From positions 1 to 7,432 of the forward strand of contig DAOVSZ010000133.1 in NCBI GenBank assembly GCA_030627725.1: a stretch of DNA of 7,432 bases, written 5' to 3'. Both the position numbers and the translations under genes were made by a program. Shown here piece after piece: positions 6,578-7,432 of the stretch. The stretch's first letter is position 1; every line of letters begins with the position of its first letter. The stretch is from Desulfobulbaceae bacterium (GTDB lineage: Bacteria; Desulfobacterota; Desulfobulbia; Desulfobulbales; DAOVSZ01). Below the pieces are notes generated by a model, which was not told the origin of the DNA, did not search any database, and was given only the letters and a program-made list of their open reading frames with translations.

Positions 6578-6994
6578 GTGACAGAAGAACCCTTCAACAG
6601 TATGGAACGAAAGGGGAGTGGAGGGGCCGGAATAACTGTCGTTATTCCGGACAAACTCTACTTTAAGATCGGTGAGGTCTGTGAAATTACCGGCGTCAAG
6701 CAGCATGCGTTGAGATATTGGGAGTCGGAGTTCAAGAGTCTCAGACCGCAGCGCGCTTCATCTAAGCAGCGTCTGTACAAGCGAAAAGACGTTGAAAATA
6801 TTTTAAAAATTAAGAAGCTTCTCCAGGATGAGGGTTTTACCATTGCCGGCGCCAAAAAGGCCCTGGCAAAGGAGAAGGGCGCTAAACAAAAAAAAGCTAA
6901 AAGCAGCAACCCGAAAAAGATGTCCATGAGCGACCGGACTTTTTTCAAAGGGATTAAGACGGAGCTCAACGAGATTAAAGAGATGCTTGAGTGA
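6578..6994 (+). CDS. MerR-family DNA-binding protein, function unknown
   Basis: This is a 138-residue protein with an N-terminal MerR-type winged helix-turn-helix at about residues 28-95: YFKIGEVCEITGVKQHALRY is the recognition region, followed by WESEF and the wing with SSKQRLYKRKDVENIL and DEGFTIAGAKKAL. A very Lys-rich linker (~97-115) and a short helical tail (TELNEIKEMLE) follow. There is no cysteine cluster or effector domain like those of metal- or drug-sensing MerR proteins, so no inducer can be named. The GTG start has AGGA (6569-6572) at five bases. An ATG at 6602 would also keep the whole domain but has no ribosome site. The gene lies 66 bp after ihfA and 28 bp before a tRNA gene, probably in the same transcript. 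A nucleoid or operon-level regulator is possible but unproven. Confidence 0.85.
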   Translation: MTEEPFNSMERKGSGGAGITVVIPDKLYFKIGEVCEITGVKQHALRYWESEFKSLRPQRASSKQRLYKRKDVENILKIKKLLQDEGFTIAGAKKALAKEKGAKQKKAKSSNPKKMSMSDRTFFKGIKTELNEIKEMLE

Positions 6995-7022
6995 AGATCT
7001 CTCTCACTGCAAAAATAGAAGT

Positions 7023-7099
7023 CGGGACGTAGCGCAGTCTGGTAGCGCACCTGAATGGGGTTCAGGGGGCCGGAGGTTCGAATCCTCTCGTCCCGACCA
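7023..7099 (+). tRNA. tRNA-Pro (anticodon GGG)
   Basis: The 77 bases fold as a complete cloverleaf. The acceptor stem is CGGGACG (7023-7029) with CGTCCCG (7089-7095), followed by discriminator A and an encoded CCA (7097-7099). The D-arm uses GCGC/GCGC around AGTCTGGTA. The anticodon stem CCTGA/TCAGG encloses loop ATGGGGT with GGG at 7057-7059, which reads CCC and CCU proline codons. The T-arm is GGAGG-TTCGAAT-CCTCT with one G-T pair. C1-G72 is the pair expected for bacterial tRNA-Pro. It lies 28 bp behind the MerR-like gene with no clear own promoter, so it is probably processed from the operon transcript. Confidence 0.98.
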
Positions 7100-7107
7100 G
7101 TAAGATC

Positions 7108-7147
7108 ATAGGGGTTTCAGGGTTTTTCCTGAAACCCTATTTTTTTT
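7108..7147 (+). terminator. Rho-independent terminator after tRNA-Pro
   Basis: A perfect 10-bp stem, GGGTTTCAGG (7112-7121) with CCTGAAACCC (7128-7137), closes a six-base loop GTTTTT. ATA (7108-7110) can extend it against TAT (7138-7140) with one bulged G. Eight T residues (7140-7147) follow. It starts nine bases after the tRNA and probably ends the whole operon transcript. Confidence 0.93.
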
Positions 7148-7233
7148 ATCCATCCCCGATTATGCGCAACTACCACAGGGAAAACCGAAAAGAGCCGCTC
7201 TAATTTGTCTGTTTGAATTCTTTGCAGGTACAT

Positions 7234-7272
7234 AACTTGAATTTTAATGATTGTATCATCAAAATTTAAGCT
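7234..7272. repeat. 39-bp imperfect dyad
   Basis: The left arm AACTTGAATTTTAATGAT (7234-7251) and the right arm ATCATCAAAATTTAAGCT (7255-7272) are complementary at 15 of 18 positions around the spacer TGT. The central ATGAT/ATCAT and the TTTT/AAAA blocks match perfectly. No T-run follows, so it is not a standard terminator. It may be a protein-binding site or a mRNA hairpin of the next gene. Confidence 0.5.
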
Positions 7273-7329
7273 TTGTAAGCAGTGTTTGGCGGAAAATCAT
7301 GCAGAGCACGTTTACGATGCATTAACGGA

Positions 7330-7375
7330 TTTTTGAACCGAACAACGATTTTTTTCAAATTTTTTCAATTTTTTT
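7330..7375. other. Helically phased T-tracts, predicted curved DNA
   Basis: T-runs lie at 7330-7334 (5 T), 7349-7355 (7 T), 7360-7365 (6 T) and 7369-7375 (7 T). Their centres are about 20, 10.5 and 9.5 bp apart, i.e. two, one and one helical turns. Phased A/T-tracts of this kind are known to curve DNA. The spacing is read directly; any promoter or nucleoid-protein role is inferred. Confidence 0.5.
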
Positions 7376-7432
7376 AAAATAATCCTCATTTTCCCCTCCC
7401 GAACCCTCCAAAAGCATATCTCATTGAAATAA

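Larger units (their letters stand above)
7148..7432. other. AT-rich non-coding stretch after the operon
   Basis: No reading frame with family resemblance is visible on either strand in these 285 bases. The stretch contains a long imperfect dyad (7234-7272), phased T-tracts (7330-7375) and a C-rich patch (7393-7411). It is likely upstream regulatory DNA or a spacer for the next gene, which lies outside the window. No promoter with good matches to both sigma-70 boxes was found. Confidence 0.6.

Noticed and set aside
7312..7389. 25-codon reading frame on the - strand (starts MRIILKKLKKFEK) behind a GGAGG-like sequence
   Set aside because: The Lys codons come from the phased A-tracts on this strand and the purine-rich site from the C-rich patch. 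It is low complexity with no family resemblance; it would need ribosome profiling or conservation to be taken up.
7075..7432. tRNA-Pro 3' end as a phage or island attachment site
   Set aside because: No repeat of the tRNA 3' end and no integrase gene occur in the window.

Overview
The window is a conserved translation-and-nucleoid operon of a Gram-negative bacterium of moderate GC content. The order is thrS (3' part), infC, rpmI, rplT, pheS, pheT, ihfA, a MerR-family regulator gene and tRNA-Pro(GGG), all on the + strand. Three things point to a deltaproteobacterium in the broad sense (Desulfobacterota), with moderate confidence: an IHF alpha gene directly behind pheT, a short MerR-like gene directly behind ihfA, and a Cys-rich loop in PheS. 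I cannot name a genus.

Layout. Positions 1-1196 hold the catalytic core and anticodon-binding domain of threonyl-tRNA synthetase; its N-terminal half lies upstream of the window. Positions 1197-1428 are non-coding and unusually structured. They contain a 107-bp palindromic element with 15-bp terminal inverted repeats that looks like a dispersed MITE/REP-type repeat, followed by the infC leader. infC (1429-1977) very probably starts at an AUC codon behind a strong Shine-Dalgarno (SD) sequence, so the protein is 17 residues longer than a GTG start would give. rpmI (L35) and rplT (L20) follow, separated by 125 bp containing a well-formed intrinsic-terminator-like hairpin. pheS and pheT (phenylalanyl-tRNA synthetase) are tightly coupled to rplT and to each other, with a 2-nt gap and a 1-nt overlap. 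ihfA follows 3 nt after pheT. The MerR-family gene has a 66-nt leader that can fold over its ribosome binding site. The tRNA lies 28 nt further on and is followed by a strong terminator. The last ~285 bp carry no convincing gene, but include a long imperfect dyad and helically phased T-tracts that predict curved DNA.

How it works together. Most products serve protein synthesis: Thr and Phe charging, initiation, two large-subunit ribosomal proteins and one tRNA. The known logic of this operon type is growth-rate control plus autogenous control: IF3 disfavours its own non-canonical start codon, and L20 represses its own operon in studied species. IhfA is half of the DNA-bending heterodimer IHF. 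The MerR-like protein has no function I can assign.

I see no clearly new biological system. The points most worth checking are the palindromic element before infC, the hairpin between rpmI and rplT, and the possible pseudoknot over the MerR-gene ribosome binding site.
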